From Pristionchus mayeri (Eukaryota; Nematoda; Chromadorea; Rhabditida; Neodiplogasteridae): DNA of 64,000 nucleotides. The stretch spans positions 23,305,067-23,369,066 of the forward strand of contig BTRK01000002.1 of the NCBI GenBank assembly GCA_036245805.1. Direction: 5' to 3'. The notes under the pieces were generated by a model that made no database searches, was not told where the DNA came from, and was given only the letters and a program-made list of their open reading frames with translations. Below, one piece after another: positions 1 through 10,912 of the stretch. The translations under genes were made by a program, and so were the position numbers. The stretch's first letter is position 1. Every line of letters begins with the position of its first letter.

Positions 1-509
1 GCCTTCTACTCATCCTTTTTATTCAAGTGTGTATCTGATACAAGTAGAAGCTAAACCGCGAAAACAATTTTTGGAACTTCTTGAAAAATTTTTGGGGAAT
101 AGAGATTTTGTTTGAAGTAAAAGTGAAATTATATTCCAGACTTGAATAGCATCTGATCAAAAAATTTCCCGAAGTAAAGTTAGTATTTGTAAAAAAATTC
201 AGCGCCCCTACCGCTAACGCAATCGGAGTCGATTTAAAATTTCGAGGTTACCGTAGATATATCACGCCTCTAACGAGAGAATCGGGGCAAATCGGCACTT
301 TCAGTTGACATTCAAATTTTCGTAAATTCTTTTTCTTATATTTCCACAAAGTGCTTGACATTACTATCTAAACCTAAAATTTCAGAATTTTGTCGTGAGT
401 TGCAGCTGCAGCACGCTGTTGCAAAGTTGAGAGCAAACATATAATTTAGTGATGTTTCCATAATGAAAAGTGACCGCTTTTGTTTGCGAAAACATTTCTA
501 TCTAATGAA

Positions 510-1190
510 ATGAAGGCGATCAAATGAAGATTTCATAGCACTTTGTTGATTTTTCACTTTTGCGACCCTTGCTTCAAGACCATGACGGACTGGTTTTAAT
601 TTTGCTACTCGAACACCGATTTTTGCCACAATTCCAAACTTTACCAGTTTGTAGAGCTCAAAATTCTGCTCATACCATAATGTTTGGGGAATTTATATCT
701 ATGGTCCTGATACTTCACCAGGCCGTCGAAAACATAATGGGCTGCACGGTTCACTCGCAGTCGAACGGTATACGCAGAGACGCAGGTTCGAACCCCAAGC
801 ATGAAAATCTATTTTTTGCCATCGTTAGAGTGTTGAAGAAATGAATGTAAGTATATTATAGGTGATAGAAGTGAACAAATAAGGTTGCAAAACATCTGTT
901 GTCACCTCTGGGGTTCGAACCTGCGTGTCTGTGCATCCATATCCGCTGCGAGGGGTCTCACTGTGATGTTTTCGACAGCCTGGGAAACTATCAGAACCAC
1001 AGAGATAAATTCCCCAAAAATTATGGAATGTGCAGAATTTCGAGCTCTACAAACTTGTAAAGTTTGGAGTTGTGGCAAAAATCGGTGTTCGAGTAGCTAA
1101 TTAATAATTAAAATCCATTCTGAAGAGGTGCTGCTGCAAAGGTCGCGAATGTGAAAAATGAACAATGTGTTTTTACAAAATCATTCATTT
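510..1190. repeat. Inner inverted repeat with tRNA-like B boxes
   Basis: Positions ~510-790 and ~920-1190 are inverted copies with scattered mismatches; for example, the block CTACTCGAACACCGATTTT at ~606 is matched in reverse near 1078-1097. The apex holds GGTTCGAACCCC (785-797) and its reverse near 911-922, which match the B-box/T-arm consensus of tRNA genes. No full cloverleaf was found, so this looks tRNA-derived (SINE-like) rather than a tRNA gene. Confidence 0.65.
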
Positions 1191-1255
1191 GGTCATAGCA
1201 ACTCATTTTTCAACATAAGTGTAGCAAGGGCAATGTATATTGTTTTAAATATGTA

Positions 1256-1432
1256 AATATAGTTTCCAATGTATTGAACCTATGGAATCGGCACTACTGA
1301 GTACTGTACGACAAAAAATAATGTTCAAAATATTCAAAAACAATTAAAAGACAGCGTCTTTACAATTTCATCGTTAGAACGAGTTTCTACAGTATAATTT
1401 CATGACCTCTTGTGTAACGTTAGGTCAGATTT
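1256..1432 (-). repeat. End fragment of the ~2.1-kb repeat, inverted
   Basis: The reverse complement of this stretch matches the first ~180 bases of the repeat that starts at 29353, including TAACGTTA-ACAAGAGG and the ATGAAATTATACTGTAG block, with a few substitutions and small indels. Only the end is present. Confidence 0.7.
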
Positions 1433-1916
1433 TTTAACCGATATTTTAATATTTTTTATTTATTTATTTTTTAATTGTTTTCCAGTTTTTTGAGGTTCTT
1501 GATGTTCACAAACGACTTTTATGTAAATTGTGCTTGCTCCGGACAGCTGTTATAGGAAGCATAATATTTTATGAAGTGGGGATACAGGTGAGAATAACGA
1601 CCCATTCAAAGAAAGTTTTCGGTACTTCCCGACGCGTAAAACATGACATACCATACACCCAATGATAGCTAAGAATCTGTAGAGTGCCTCACCATATGCC
1701 ACATCAGACGGCATCTCCAATGGAACAAGCACAGTAGAAAAATCTTAGATTTCAGCGAGTACGATCCATAAAAATAAAGTTTTCGCTACTTCCCGACGAC
1801 TAAAACGGGGCATGATATACACTGAGCGGTAGCTAAGAAGATGTGGAGTAACCTGGTGTATGTCACATTAGACGGCATCGCCTCAGCCAATGATGACAAG
1901 CCATTAAAGTTACCGG

Positions 1917-2054
1917 ACGAGGACGAAATTGACCCCCTATTTTTTGTCCTCCATCGAATAGCCGATGGCTGAATTAGTTGAGAATGAATATACAAAAATG
2001 CTAAAAATCAATAATAGCCTCAAGGGAAAGCCGGAAATGATCAGCGTATTCCCG
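1917..2054 (+). repeat. ~135-bp dispersed block, copy 1
   Basis: This stretch (from GACGAAATTGACCCCC to GATCAGCGTA-TCCCGC) recurs in the same orientation at 41033-41169 with only a handful of differences. No coding frame is shared that I can defend. Such high conservation between loci 39 kb apart suggests a recently moved element fragment. Confidence 0.7.
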
Positions 2055-2935
2055 CTTATAGCAGAAGACTACTAAAAACTATTTGCGAAGCGCTATATTT
2101 CGACTATTCCATCATCGTGATAAGATATAGGGCCAATATAGGGTAGTCGCATACACTATCAAGAACTCATGCAGGAAAAAGCATATTTTCATAAACTTTA
2201 AAAAGGTAAAAAATCAATAAAGAAAGCTTCGAAAAAACGGTGTGCATCGAGAGCGAAGTGTGAAAAGTCGGCAGTGGTCGCCCACTTCCTCCAAGTGCGA
2301 CACACACGGCCCTTGCTACATAAGTGACCACAATTGTTTGTGAAAATTCCATAATCCAATGTCCCTGCTCTGAACTTTGCAGCAGCCTGCTGCAGCTGCA
2401 GTAGCGAATTGGCTCGAAACAAAATAGGAGCTTATTCTACGACCCAGAACGTAACTAAAAATCATATAAACCAAATTATTTCAATTTTCAATGTCAACTA
2501 CTGGTCCCGATTCTCTCGTGAGAGGCGTGATATTTTCGAAATCCGCGCATGCGCCCGTGCGGGCGCGGATCGAAGTTCTGACAATTTTCCTCGTCAAGTC
2601 AAATTGGTGATGTCGGCAGAAGATCGAATTTTCGGACGGTGTCAAGTCTAATTCGATTCTGTCAGATAGTTTTTTTTGTTCAAGACCTACAAAATCATCT
2701 TGAAATTTATCTATATCTAAAGTATATATCAAGCGCAGTGTCTTTCCATGTGTTCGGATTGCGAAATTAGTTGGAGTGGGGGAGAGGGGGTACGAGTAAA
2801 CAAGTGACGTAATGTGAGATTTCGAAACATTCTCCGCTATCACGGGAGCCCCCTCCCCTCCCCCGGGCTAGTACTTGAAATAACTGTTGCCGATATCGAA
2901 TATGAAAAACTATATTGCATTCATTATCATTTAAG

Positions 2936-4143
2936 AGCAACGACTCTTCGAGACGAAATGAAAAGGCTGCAGAGACATGTGGCGATGCTGAAGGAGCAGA
3001 AGAAGGAAACTACCAAGAAATAGTAAGTGGACGAAAGAAGGGAGGCTATGAAAGAGTTGATAGTCAGTACTAATCGTAGAATCGAAACAGCCAATGCTCA
3101 AGACATCCTATCCTTGCGAACTCAATTCAAAATTTCAGAAAGCCACGGACCTGAATATATTGTTCGGAAAGTCCAGATTCCGACGCTTGGAATCGTTCAA
3201 TTTTTTTACAAATATACGAAATCGATGATGATGTAATTCTAAGAACAAACCTCTGTCGCAAATTCCTCGACAGGGTCACGAGGGGTTCCCATTAAAAGTG
3301 TTCCCGTTAAAAAAATATAGGGATTCTGGAACCGTCGATTTCATTGATCGAATTATTTCCAGTGATGACCTCAAGGAGAAGATGCAAGCGATGATGGTGG
3401 AAGGAGTTGAGGAATCTCAAGTGAAGGAGAGAGAGAAAATGAAGATGAGGATAAAGCAGATTATGGCAGAAAACATGAGACTCATGGAGGAGAAGCAGAG
3501 TCGTCTGTGGGTCCTCAATGTTATTATTTTATTTACTGTACTGTTTGTTTTTGCGCATGCCTCCAATTTTGAAAAAAAAAGTTTTTTGTGAAAAGTAAAT
3601 AAATTCCTCATCAGGATGCCTGGATATTCGACAAACGACTCCGATGCTCTGAATGTGGAGAATAAGAGAATCCGAGAAGAACTGAAGTCATCTCTCGAAA
3701 TGAGGCAGAAGCTGAACGATACTGTGTATGTGAGGGGGGGGGGGGTTGGTATCACCATCGAAATGACATTGCAGTGAAAAATACGAGTCGACGAACGCGC
3801 AGTTGAAGAAGCAGTTGGAATGGTACAAGCATGGATGGCTGACCTACCACGAGATCGCCAGACAGAATATGAATGCGATGGATGAGGTGATGGAAGGAAT
3901 TCTTCCTCGATATTCATATTCCACTTCCAGAATGACTTCCTTCCTCCCTTATCCTTCCCGATGCCTGATATCAACTTTGGGAAGCCCAGATCTTTCTGCG
4001 ACTCGCCCTCTAATATACTCCCTTACCCCGGCCATCCTCCCCTCCCCCCTCGCTACCCTCCCAAGAAGATCATCAAGAAAGAAACTCACAATACGTACAT
4101 AAAAACGGAAATCGAAGAAGAAACGGTCAATTATTTCCCGTGA
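2936..4143 (+). CDS. Coiled-coil protein with proline-rich C-terminus (gene A)
   Basis: I do not recognise this gene. Exons joined by phase: 2936-3022, then 3067 onward, a block around 3362-3510 rich in E/K/M (DDLKEKMQAMM, KMRIKQIMAENMRL), then 3615-3727 (NVENKRIREELK), 3778-3888 (AQLKKQLEWYKHGWLTYHEI) and a last exon from about 3936 to the TGA at 4141-4143. Introns are about 45-50 bp; the last one runs from GAG|gtgatg to ttccag|AAT and keeps the frame. The heptad-like E/K/L/M pattern predicts a coiled coil. The tail is rich in P and ends in a K/E-rich stretch. The 5' end is uncertain, because the foldback at 257-2534 lies directly upstream and earlier exons may be lost or displaced. The join between 3120 and 3362 is also unsure. 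Related in style to the genes at 4500, 15411 and 35401. Confidence 0.5.
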
Positions 4144-4499
4144 AGCCACTCGAATAAGTAATTGATGTTACATAAATAACAATTTGATCGATGATTCATT
4201 TCTTATATAAAGTCGAACTTTACTTTACGTTGTACTCATGTTAACTTAATCATTAATTAAGGCTTAATGTTGAATTTGTGTTAGCGATTTCAAAATTGTT
4301 ATGTTATAAACGATTTTGCAATGAGTCGTATTCGATAATTAAATATATCGACTGTGTCCATGTTCACATTGTGGGTATCTGAGATGCTCTTTTTTAGGTA
4401 CACTTGAGATATTCTTGGATGATCCATTTACAAATAGACCAGTTAGTGACTAGTGTCTCTAACTTTCTTTTGAGAATGCTGAGAGGACGGCGAGTTGTG

Positions 4500-5059
4500 A
4501 TGGAAGACACATCAGACGGTGAGCATGCAAAGACAAGGGCGGAGGATGGAGAATGTAGAGGTACTTTGTTCGTGTTACCTCTATTGGCGACATTATTATT
4601 GGTGACATATTGGCGACTATATCTTCTATATATTCATCGTAAGTGCTATAGGTTGAATTTCTTATTTCTCTGTGATTGTCAGCCATTCTTTATCGGATTT
4701 TCCTCTGCAGAACCTCACGAGGGAATGATCGAGTCGCTGGCTCTTCTCACTGAAAACGAGGAGTTGAATAAGAAGTGATAATTTAGATATCGGTACAAAT
4801 CGAACCCAACCTCCCCTCTCAGACTACTTAAACTCAACGCCACACTACAACAGATGTATGAACAGATAAGCAAAGAGAGGAAGGATAGAGATATCGAGTA
4901 AGGAGCTTATTGATTTTTTAAACAGTGACGGTTTATATAGACGTTATTTCAAATGAATAGCAAGTAGTGGAACCTTTTTTTTACAGAAGAGATATTCATG
5001 GTGAAGAGATGGATGAACTTCGAAATAACTGTCGACTGGCAGAAAATGAACACGCATAG
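4500..5059 (+). pseudogene. Small coiled-coil gene with premature stop (gene B)
   Basis: Starts MEDTSD at 4500. Donor gtgagc follows immediately, and the next exon begins after ctctgcag near 4711 (EPHEGMIESLALLTENEELNK). Two more exons follow, after tctcag (LLKLNATLQQMYEQISK) and after ttacag (RDIHGEEMDELRNNCRLAE). All phases match, giving about 76 residues of predicted coiled coil. The frame ends at TAG (5057-5059), but the exon appears to run 11 bases further to a good donor (TTGAA|gtgagt). The stop could therefore be a nonsense change from CAG in a longer gene, or a true end. It lies 357 bases after gene A on the same strand. Function unknown. Confidence 0.5.
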
Positions 5060-5070
5060 GCGATGTTGAA

Positions 5071-6392
5071 GTGAGTGTCTCACCAGTCGAAGAGAAAGCA
5101 AAGCGGGATCAGAGGGCATCACATAATTATTTCGCAATAATGATGCGTCTACTCACACTACGGTTCTCTGGTACGCTTTTCCCAGTAGGATCCAAGTAAT
5201 TTTCGTACTAGTGCGTGGTAATGTATTTCTCGACATCCCATTGAAAGTCATGGTTCCTTTTTTAATCAAAAAAAAGTGCGGTTATTTCTATGCTTAACGG
5301 CACCACGGCGATTCAGGCTGTTGGATTTTGTCGCTTGCCTTTGTTCAGGGGAGCGCTTGCTTGACAACCGCGCCACGGCAATTTTTTTCTCAACACCCCG
5401 TTAAGAGAAATGGTCCCATTTCAGATCAAAATAACCACAGAAAGATTTACTAAGCATTGAAAGTATATCAATTCTGTGTTTAGTGACTAGGCTGCATATT
5501 CCATATTCGCTAGAATAGAAGGCGCACTTGGTTAACTGATGGTTAGATGATGTTCCGGAAGGCAGAAAATGGCAACTAAACATTAATTAGTGAATAAATA
5601 ATAATTTATGAGTAAATCAATATAATAAACCGAAAACCGTATAGCTAAAGTTGCCTGACAATTTGAAAAGTACCAGTTTCAGGCAACATTTTTTTAAAAA
5701 TACACCGTTCCTCAGGAAAAAAACATTGCACCGTGCCACAGTACTTAGTTCATTTTAGCGGACCATTTTTTCCAGGTGTGTTGGTGAAAATATTGCCGTG
5801 CACGCACCTTCGTTGCCACGTGCGCGCACTTCTGTGGCGGGACTTTCGAAAAAATGGGGGCGGGGGTTCGAACCAGGTAATTTATTGTTTTTCATTAATA
5901 TTCAATCGGTAATTTACGTTTATTGATTTTTCTTATAAAATAGAAAATACAAGCGCAACATATGACCCCGGTTGTGTAAGAAACGAGCAAGGTCTGTTAC
6001 ATCGAATTTTCGAAAACTCGTGGAATGGGGTTCTCAAGGGAGCTGATCATGATGGCCAACTTCATTTTGCACAATCTAGACCGGTTGAGCCAGGCTGCAT
6101 GTGTGCTCCATGTACATTTCTGTTAATAACTCCGAAAACAATTGAGGTATCTCCTTCAAATTTGTACAGTGGTACTATGAGCTACCTCTGAGCCCATCGA
6201 AGCAACATTTGCATATTTCGAAATATGCTAATTTTATGAAATTTTGGATCTCGAATATAAGGCGCCAGATACCAACACCAATTAGATGGGAAGATGCGCC
6301 TTGTTCAGGGGATCATTTTTCGTATGCTATGTGTGGCAAACAAGTTTGACATATTTTTACTACGCTCCTATAAATAGGGCGATTTGATAATA
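5071..6392. other. Non-coding stretch with dispersed repeat pieces
   Basis: No gene seen. Motifs of the kind CGGCAATTTTTT...CAACACCCCGTTAAGAGAAATGGTCC (around 5374-5420 and, inverted, 5750-5800) recur near 37495-37535 and 37750-37795, so this is a dispersed non-coding family. A GGGTTCGAACC B-box-like string lies near 5865. Confidence 0.5.
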
Positions 6393-7580
6393 TTGGGGTG
6401 TCCGGAAAGTTCGTATTTGTCAACAATGTATTGCATCATTCTGACGTTGAGTAGTGAGAGGATTTAATCAGTCTCCTAGTTGCTACATTGATTCTTGTGA
6501 TGGACTCCCATCTCTACCTCCGAGCAGTTTTACTTCATTACTACCGTCTTGGCCGATCCGTGAAGGAGGCCCACTCTGCCCTGGCCCAGTCGGAAGGAGC
6601 TGACGCCCCCTCCATACCCTTCTGCTATAAGTGGTTCTCCCGCTTCAAGAAAGGGGAGTTTGGTCTCGATGATCAACCCCGCTCTGGACGCCCTCCCTCC
6701 CTCGATCAGCCTCTCGTTCTCCGCACACTGAAGCGCAAGCCCATGGCCAGTGTGCGTGAGTTGAAGAAGGATACTGGTACTCCCAGATCAACGGTGTCCG
6801 ATATCCTCCATCGATCTGGGAAGAAGCCGAAACTCCCACAAGTGATTCCCCATGACCTCTCCCCCGAACAGCTGAAAAATCGTGTTCAAGTCTGTCGGGA
6901 ATTTCTCCATCGTAGATCCAATCTTCGATGGGTCAATTCCATCATCGCTACAGATGAGAAGTGGATCACGTACGATAACCCTGTGAGGAGACTGCAATGG
7001 GTGGATGCAGATGAGAAGCCCACGCCCGTCCCGAAGAAAGAAGAGCACGGAAAGAAGGAACTCCTCTGCTTCTTCTTCTCAGTGCTCGGTCCCATCTACT
7101 GGGAGATCCTCGCCCCTGGCACCAGCATCAATGCCGACCTCTTCTCTGAACAACTGGAAGATGTCGCGATCAGAGTCCCTCCCAGACTCCTGAACCAGGG
7201 CAAAATTCTTCTTCTGATGGACAATGCTCGCCCACATCGAGCGAAGATGACCCAGAAGAAAATGGACGAGCTGAAGATCGAGAGGATTCCCCATCCACCG
7301 TATTCCCCGGATCTCTCCCCATGCGACTACCACTGCTTCCGCTCTCTCTCTGACTTCTGCAAAGGAAAGAAGTTCAAGAATCGAGATGAAGTTGTGAGGG
7401 CTTTCGTGAACTGGGCGGTCTCGAAGAAACCCGCATTCTGGAAGAGAGGAATCGAGACCCTGCCCAATCGCTGGAGGGAGGTAGTGAGAAAGAAGGGGGC
7501 ATACATTGGTCACTGAGAATTGTAAAGCATTGAATAAAAAATAAAAACAAAAAATTATACGAACTTTCCGGACACCCCAA
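6393..7580 (+). mobile_element. Mariner transposon, apparently complete
   Basis: A 1188-bp element. The terminal inverted repeats start TTGGGGTGTCCGGAAAGTTC on the left and are matched on the right by GAACTTTCCGGACACCCCAA. A TA dinucleotide flanks each end (6391-6392 and 7581-7582), the target-site duplication typical of the Tc1/mariner superfamily. It contains one uninterrupted transposase gene. Intact ends plus an intact frame suggest a recent insertion. Confidence 0.95.
6488..7516 (+). CDS. Mariner transposase (DD34D)
   Basis: A 342-residue frame without stops, close to the usual mariner length of about 340-350. It would catalyse cut-and-paste transposition of the surrounding element in the nucleus. 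Visible in order: an N-terminal helix-turn-helix region with SIPFCYKWFSRFKKGEFGL and DQPRSGRPPS; the linker VIPHDLSPEQ, a variant of the mariner WVPHEL motif; then the catalytic aspartates in ATDEKWITYDN, LLMDNARPHRA and YSPDLSPCDYHCF. The D-to-D spacing fits DD34D. Translation may begin at 6488 or at the second Met (6500, MDSHLYLRA), which looks more like other mariners. Intronless, ending about 64 bp before the right end. Confidence 0.95.
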   Translation: MILVMDSHLYLRAVLLHYYRLGRSVKEAHSALAQSEGADAPSIPFCYKWFSRFKKGEFGLDDQPRSGRPPSLDQPLVLRTLKRKPMASVRELKKDTGTPRSTVSDILHRSGKKPKLPQVIPHDLSPEQLKNRVQVCREFLHRRSNLRWVNSIIATDEKWITYDNPVRRLQWVDADEKPTPVPKKEEHGKKELLCFFFSVLGPIYWEILAPGTSINADLFSEQLEDVAIRVPPRLLNQGKILLLMDNARPHRAKMTQKKMDELKIERIPHPPYSPDLSPCDYHCFRSLSDFCKGKKFKNRDEVVRAFVNWAVSKKPAFWKRGIETLPNRWREVVRKKGAYIGH

Positions 7581-7693
7581 TAGAAGGTCTGCAGAATTCA
7601 TGTCTGAGGAGCGCTAACGTGTGCTTCTCAAGAAAATCGAAATATCGATCGCGAAACAGGGTCGAATGTAAACAATTTTCAAACAAGTCAATA

Positions 7694-9030
7694 CAGTCGC
7701 GCCGGAAAGTGAGTAGACGATTCTTCTTTTTTATATAACTTTTATTGTAGCTGATTTTGCAATTTGGATGTTGTGGCACTATATACCAAATCCATCGAGG
7801 AATACGATGCGTGCATTGCGTCATCAATTGCATCATCGCTGATTACGTAGTGATGACGCAATCAAAGTGTACCTTTTCAAAACGGCATTATTCTTACATA
7901 GATTTTTTCCTACTCGCCAAACTTTCTGAGGTTGGAGATATGGCTGAGGACCATGCAGAAATTTTTTTGAAGTTGCTGAGCGACCGCACATTTGCTGCAG
8001 CCTTGCTGCAAAAACAGGGTCGCAAATTCAGAACTCGGCTTCTAGATGAGCTAGAGACTCGTTCAAAGTATCAAAATGATCGCCATCATGAGTGCACGTG
8101 ATCCTGAGAATGAGAAAGCGATATCTCGAAATTTGCCCTCAGGGCATGAAAAAATCACTTTTTCGCATGACCATTTTTTGGACATTAATAACTTTACGGA
8201 AAAATTATTTAAAAATCTTTTTTTTTGCTTATGCATGTTCACGATGATTAAAGATATGATTCCCAACTTTTTATAGCGATTGGATACCTTTCCTGCCCGC
8301 GGCGTTCGTTTTTCGGAGGTATAATGATGTCGAGAAACACCTTGTTTACCCCTATGAGCGAGAGAGTACAGGCGTAACCAAGGTGTTTCCCGGCCCTAGT
8401 ATACCTCAGAAAAACGAACGCCGCGGGCAGGAAAGGAATCAAATCGCTCTAAAAAGTTGGGAATCATATCTTTAATACATTTTGAACATGCCTAAGCAAA
8501 GACCCGATTTTTAAATACATTTTCCGAAAAGTTATGAATGTCCGCAAAATGGTCATGCAAAAAAGTTATTTTATTTAAGAGATTTTAGCAAATTAAGAGA
8601 TTTTGTTTTCATATTCTCAGGATGAACTTTACTCACGACGCCGATCATTTTGACGTTTTGAACAGGTCTCTATCTTGCCTAGAAGCTGAGTTATGAATTT
8701 GCAACCCTGTTTTTGCAGCAAGGCTGCAGCAAATGTGCGGTCGCGCAGCAACCCCCCAAAATTTTTTTCTGGATAGTCCTCAACCATATCTCCAACCTCA
8801 GAAAGTTTGGCGAGTAGGAAAAAATCTATGTAAGAATAATGGATGTTTGAAAAAGTGTTGTTCGATTGCGTCATCACTACGTAATCAGCGATGATGCAAT
8901 TGATGACGCAATGCACGCACCGTATTCCTCGATGGATTTAGTATATAGTGCGACATCCAAATTGCAAAATCAGCTACAACAAAAGTTATATCGAAAATAA
9001 AAATCGTCTACTCACTTTCCGGCGCGACTG
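7694..9030. repeat. TA-flanked foldback element
   Basis: Ends CAGTCGCGCCGGAAAGTGAG on the left (from 7694) and the reverse complement CTCACTTTCCGGCGCGACTG ending at 9030. TA sits at 7692-7693 and 9031-9032. The arms stay paired far inward (the TGCGTCATCAATTGCATCAT block near 7817 and its inverse near 8890), and the apex near 8280-8450 is itself a palindrome around CCGCGGGC. The CAGT-like start and TA flanks fit a non-autonomous Tc1/mariner-type element. No transposase. Confidence 0.8.
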
Positions 9031-9032
9031 TA

Positions 9033-10912
9033 TGTGGAATATCTGCGCCTTCATAGCAACATTCTACAAGGGGAATATTGGAGGACCTCTGTCAAACTCA
9101 GAAAACCAAAAAATACAAGGTTTATTTAAGCAAAAACACTAGAAAATCGAGGGATGATAAGCGTCAATCGAAAACTGATGCGAGTTGTGGTGTGCCCACA
9201 ACTGTCGCTGGGTACTGTCATCTTGAAATGTGAAAGTGACATAGTCTGCTCTCCCTATCCATGCCCAAGTGATATCCACGAGAATTTATCCCATTTCTTT
9301 TGTCCAACCCCAAAAATACTAAATTTTATTATTTTAAAAAAAATCGCAATGCGCACTAGTCCGAAAAAAAAATTACAGGTTCATCTGCTTCTATGGAAGA
9401 CGATGAGAAAACGGACAAACCGAGCAGAAAAAAGAACAAGGTGAAACGGAAATTATAGTATCATGGCATGACTTTTCCCGACGACTTTTTAAAAACATGT
9501 CCCCGAGACAGGAAAATATTCACGACTATTTTCCGGATGGGCAGTACAACTGATTCCCTGAGCACTGTACTGTTTTGAGTGAGATTGCATGAATTCTGTA
9601 CCTTCTAGATTGAAATTGCCTGATTTAGGTATGTCGTTCAAAATGATTTGTTAGTTATACGGTTTTCAATCACTGATTACGATAGTTATTGATTTTTCCG
9701 TATCCATTGATTTGTTTCATTACTATTATTTTTTTATTTGTTAAATTCCTTTATATGATATTTTTATACTATTTTCACTAAACGATTATTATTTTGCGTT
9801 TTTGATTGATACATTTAATTTTAATCGTGTGGGAGTGAGTCTTTAATTGTTTCGCTATTGTAAACACAAGTGATCGCTAAATTTATGATCTTTAAAAGAA
9901 TGAAAAATGATAAAAAGGAAATGTGTTTTTACTGGTTTTATCGAGGGACCAATGGAAGACTCCGACCCAAAATGTTCCCTGCGGGAACATCCCCTCTTAA
10001 CAGAGTGTCGGGAAAAATCATGCCGTGTGGTATGTCAATTGTACCGCCCACATAGTGACTAGGGATGGCAATAAGAGGGGATTTAGGGAGCTCGTTACGC
10101 CTCCACTTCCTCGGATTGCAAAATAAGGGGAGGGGAGGTGTAACGAGCTCAGTGCCTCCCTCGTAATGCCAACACTATTAATTGCCTTTTTAAGAGGCCG
10201 GATCGGTAAGAATCGGCCATGTTGGTTAAACCCCGGACACGTGACCCCCCAATGACACGTGAGCTCAGAATAAATCCCACTGAACAAGAAAAGTATAACT
10301 AGAGCGGGCCTCGGGCGGGAAAATTGGCCTCCGTTTCAGCAATTGATAGTTATGAAAATCGTTGCGAGAGTTAGTCATGCATAAAGTGTGCAAAAGTCAC
10401 AGCTCACAATGTGATAAATCTCCTCCTTGCGTATCGACTCAAGTACGTGCTAACCACCTACGCAGTCACACCACTTATCGCGAACTACTCTAGTAAATGG
10501 TGTGCTTGTAACTTTGCAGAAATTATACGTTTTTTCCCGCAAAAACTTTTGAACGGTCCAAGCTGTCCAGACTTTTTGTACTAGGCTGAGCCCACGTGAA
10601 TGAGAACCGGGCGCCCAAAATTTAATACAGGTCTTCTGAGAGATCGCAGCTCTGCTATGGTTTTCGTAATAGAATCAAAGTGATTTCCCTACTAGTTTGC
10701 AAGCCGTGGGCTAGTAGGGGTTTGAGTAGGAACCTACCTGGATATGCGCCACGAATATTATTCCAGTATGGGGGAGACTAGAATTCTACTGGGGGTAGCA
10801 TGCTTCTCTCTCCTGGCCTAGGGATATTGTAAGTCGAATCGTATTTTGGTGTCTTCGGCTATGTAGGAACACTGGATATGCACTTTATTTCCAAATTTTT
10901 AACACGGGTATC
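9033..10912. other. Gene-free stretch
   Basis: I see no supportable gene. A short palindrome lies at about 10085-10160 (AGCTCGTTACGCCTCC and its inverse). At 10190-10220 TTAAGAGGCCGGATCGGTAAGA resembles the ends of the element at 12902-14317, so part of a relative may be here. The rest is AT-rich and unremarkable. Confidence 0.4.

Larger units (their letters stand above)
257..2534. repeat. Foldback element, family 1 (large)
   Basis: The outer ends are inverted copies of each other: ATATCACGCCTCT near 258 and AGAGGCGTGATAT near 2522-2534, each followed inward by a CGAGAGAATCGGG-type block. Further in, a CAGCTGCAG-rich block near 400-425 pairs with one near 2375-2405. The element at 23060-24281 has the same kind of ends (CCTCTNACGAGAGAATC) and the same CAGCTGCAG block, so I treat the two as one family. 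No transposase frame is visible, so it is probably non-autonomous. The middle carries other repeats (510-1190, 1256-1432, 1917-2054). Confidence 0.75.

Noticed and set aside
785..925. Possible pair of tRNA genes with GGTTCGAACCCC
   Set aside because: Same reason: B-box match without a cloverleaf, and inverted copies.
7079..7513. 144-codon minus-strand frame within the mariner
   Set aside because: Antisense shadow of the transposase, a result of its codon usage.
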